54,453 nucleotides of DNA from Thermoleophilaceae bacterium (GTDB lineage Bacteria > Actinomycetota > Thermoleophilia > Solirubrobacterales > Thermoleophilaceae): contig JAUJOA010000008.1 of NCBI GenBank assembly GCA_030447875.1, positions 47,383-101,835 on the forward strand. The letters run 5' to 3'. Below the pieces are notes generated by a model that was not told the DNA's origin, did not search any database, and worked only from the letters and a program-made list of their open reading frames with translations. Below, one piece after another: positions 53,459 through 54,453 of the stretch (position 1 is its first letter; the number at the start of each line of letters is the position of its first letter). The position numbers were made by a program, and so were the translations under genes.

Positions 53459-53480
53459 TATATCAGGTATTCCTTATACT
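53459..53480 (+). promoter_or_regulatory. AT-rich promoter with possible operator for the HTH/nucleotidyltransferase pair
   Basis: A strikingly AT-rich stretch in a GC-rich setting. TATACT at 53475-53480 is a good -10 box 29 bases before ATG 53510. The near-palindrome AGGTATTCCT (53465-53474) lies between TTATATC and TTATACT and could bind the HTH protein, as in autoregulated antitoxin operons. No clear -35 box is seen. Confidence 0.45.
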
Positions 53481-53509
53481 AGTTATGTGTTGTACAGACA
53501 AATGAGTAG

Positions 53510-53845
53510 ATGACGGCCGCACAGACCATTCGCGAAGCCCGGAAACGCTCCGGGTTGACGCAAGCGCAACTGGGTCGCCGGCTCGCCGTGAGTCAGGCCG
53601 CCGTCGCCCGCCTCGAGTCGCGTGGCTCCAATCCGACGATCGAGACTCTCGAGCGCGTACTGAGCGCCGCGGGGCACCGGCTCGAGATCAGAGCGGAGCC
53701 TCGGCCGCGCGGTGTTGATGAAACGCTGATCGCGGCCAACCTCGCCCTGACTCCGGGGGGGCGACTCTCGGCGTTCACCGCTTCCTATCGCAGCGTGCGC
53801 GGCCTCGTGGAGAACTCCCGGCGGCCTCGTGGCAGTCTGGCCTGA
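53510..53845 (+). CDS. XRE-family helix-turn-helix protein, probable antitoxin or regulator
   Basis: A 111-residue protein. Residues 5-60 form a Cro/CI-type helix-turn-helix (IREARKRSGLTQAQLGRRLA, SQAAVARLESRGSNPTIETLERVL). The C-terminal part (LIAANLALTPGGRLSAFTASYRSVRGLVE) is shared by HTH partners of small nucleotidyltransferases. It overlaps the next gene by 17 bases, the usual coupling in two-gene toxin-antitoxin modules. It is on the plus strand while the flanking housekeeping genes are on the minus strand. Confidence 0.82.
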   Translation: MTAAQTIREARKRSGLTQAQLGRRLAVSQAAVARLESRGSNPTIETLERVLSAAGHRLEIRAEPRPRGVDETLIAANLALTPGGRLSAFTASYRSVRGLVENSRRPRGSLA

Positions 53846-54332
53846 GCTCGACGTAGAGGCGCTACTCGGTCGCCTCACCGCCCGGGGAGTCGATTTCGTC
53901 GTCATCGGTGGTATCGCAGCGGTGCTGCTCGGCTCGGCGCGCCTCACGCGAGACCTGGACATCTGCTATGCGACCGACGACGGAAATCTCGAGGCGTTGG
54001 GCAAGGCCCTGATCGAGCTGAACGCTCGGCTGCGAGGAGTGCCCGACGACGTACCGTTCATACCCGACGCCGAAGCGCTGCGTCAGGTCCAGCTCCTGAC
54101 GCTCGTGACCTCGAAGGGCTGGCTCGACGTCACGACGAGTCCGGACGGAGCGCCGCCGTATGACGAGCTCCGGCGGAACGCCGACCGGCACGATCTCGGC
54201 CACTTCTCCGTCCTCGCCGCGTCCCTCGAGGACATGCTCGCCATGAAGCGAGCGGCAGATCGCCACAGGGACCGAGCGGACATCGAAGAGCTCGAAGCCA
54301 TTCGCGACCTGCGCAGGCAGGGCGGCCGCTGA
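53829..54332 (+). CDS. Nucleotidyltransferase-fold protein, probable toxin partner
   Basis: A 167-residue protein with the nucleotidyltransferase signature GGIAAVLLGSARLTRDLDI (Gly27, Gly28, and the acidic pair in DLD at 42-44), as in AbiEii-like/DUF6036 proteins. A helical C-terminal part ends SLEDMLAMKRAADRHRDRADIEELEAI, typical of these families. Some members transfer nucleotides to tRNA or proteins and block growth. GTG 53829 starts 17 bases inside the HTH gene. The partner and the position between valS and clpX suggest an acquired module. Activity is inferred from the family. Confidence 0.78.
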   Translation: MAVWPELDVEALLGRLTARGVDFVVIGGIAAVLLGSARLTRDLDICYATDDGNLEALGKALIELNARLRGVPDDVPFIPDAEALRQVQLLTLVTSKGWLDVTTSPDGAPPYDELRRNADRHDLGHFSVLAASLEDMLAMKRAADRHRDRADIEELEAIRDLRRQGGR

Positions 54333-54372
54333 CGAGGCGGCCCGCGAACGGCCCGGCAAGCCCTGGCTCGGA

Positions 54373-54453
54373 CTAGGCCGACTCCTCCGCCAGCTCCTCG
54401 GGCTCGTCCTTTGCCGCCTCGGTCACGAGCGTGGGCTTCAGGCCCCGCTCGAT
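54373..54453 (-). CDS. clpX: C-terminal end of probable ClpX (cut by window edge)
   Basis: The last 26 codons of a minus-strand gene ending at the TAG at 54373: IERGLKPTLVTEAAKDEPEE and then LAEESA. The acidic tail and the position upstream of valS-folC, where clpX lies in many actinobacteria, suggest ClpX. The sequence alone is too short to prove it. Confidence 0.4.
   Translation of the reverse strand: MERGLKPTLVTEAAKDEPEELAEESA

Overview
The window is high-GC actinobacterial chromosome. Gene order is clpX-valS-folC-ndk-maf-mreBCD-mrdA-rodA-rng and, after one inserted divergent unit, rplU-rpmA-obgE-proB-proA-nadD-rsfS. This matches the order known from Mycobacterium tuberculosis, but the protein content (several ferritin-like proteins, TIGR03767-type phosphoesterase, ComEA/ComEC beside holA and rpsT) fits a Thermoleophilia/Solirubrobacterales-type lineage better. 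That placement is inference. There is no sign of a phage, insertion sequence or CRISPR array.

Layout. 0-6 kb (minus): an envelope block with a lipoprotein, two ZIP-like membrane proteins (one frameshifted), an MMPL exporter with a helix-turn-helix-like tail and two small membrane proteins. 6-10 kb: a CPA1 antiporter with an RCK_C domain, a CBS protein and an ArsB/NhaD-type permease. 9.7-16.6 kb (minus): prmA, dnaJ, hrcA, then a HadA/HadB dehydratase pair interleaved with two copies of a two-gene ferritin-like module. 16.8-29 kb: tRNA-Pro, lepA, murJ, rpsT, holA, comEC, comEA, acyP, a LOG-like gene and leuS. 28.6-32.2 kb (plus): a coiled-coil protein, a secreted phosphoesterase and a GST-like protein. 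32.2-37.8 kb: tRNA-Ala and the rplU to rsfS operon. 37.9-39.8 kb (plus): a NamH-like UDP-MurNAc hydroxylase. 39.8-53.3 kb (minus): the elongasome operon, nucleotide and folate genes, and valS. 53.5-54.3 kb: an HTH/nucleotidyltransferase pair on the opposite strand, in an AT-richer island between valS and the 3' end of a probable clpX.

Two features cut across the window. First, at least 14 single- or double-base indels break ZIP2, lepA, murJ, mreB, mreC, mreD and ndk. Most are one-base changes in short homopolymers, and the corrected lengths are exact, so base-level sequence error is much more likely than gene decay. Second, many transcription-unit-first genes carry a TAnnnT-like -10 box only 5-8 bases before the start codon with no Shine-Dalgarno sequence, which is the pattern of leaderless transcription.

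Most notable loci: the duplicated ferritin-like B-A module that splits hadA from hadB, where hadB also lacks a standard start codon; the MMPL protein with a sigma-region-4-like tail; and the HTH/nucleotidyltransferase pair beside valS.
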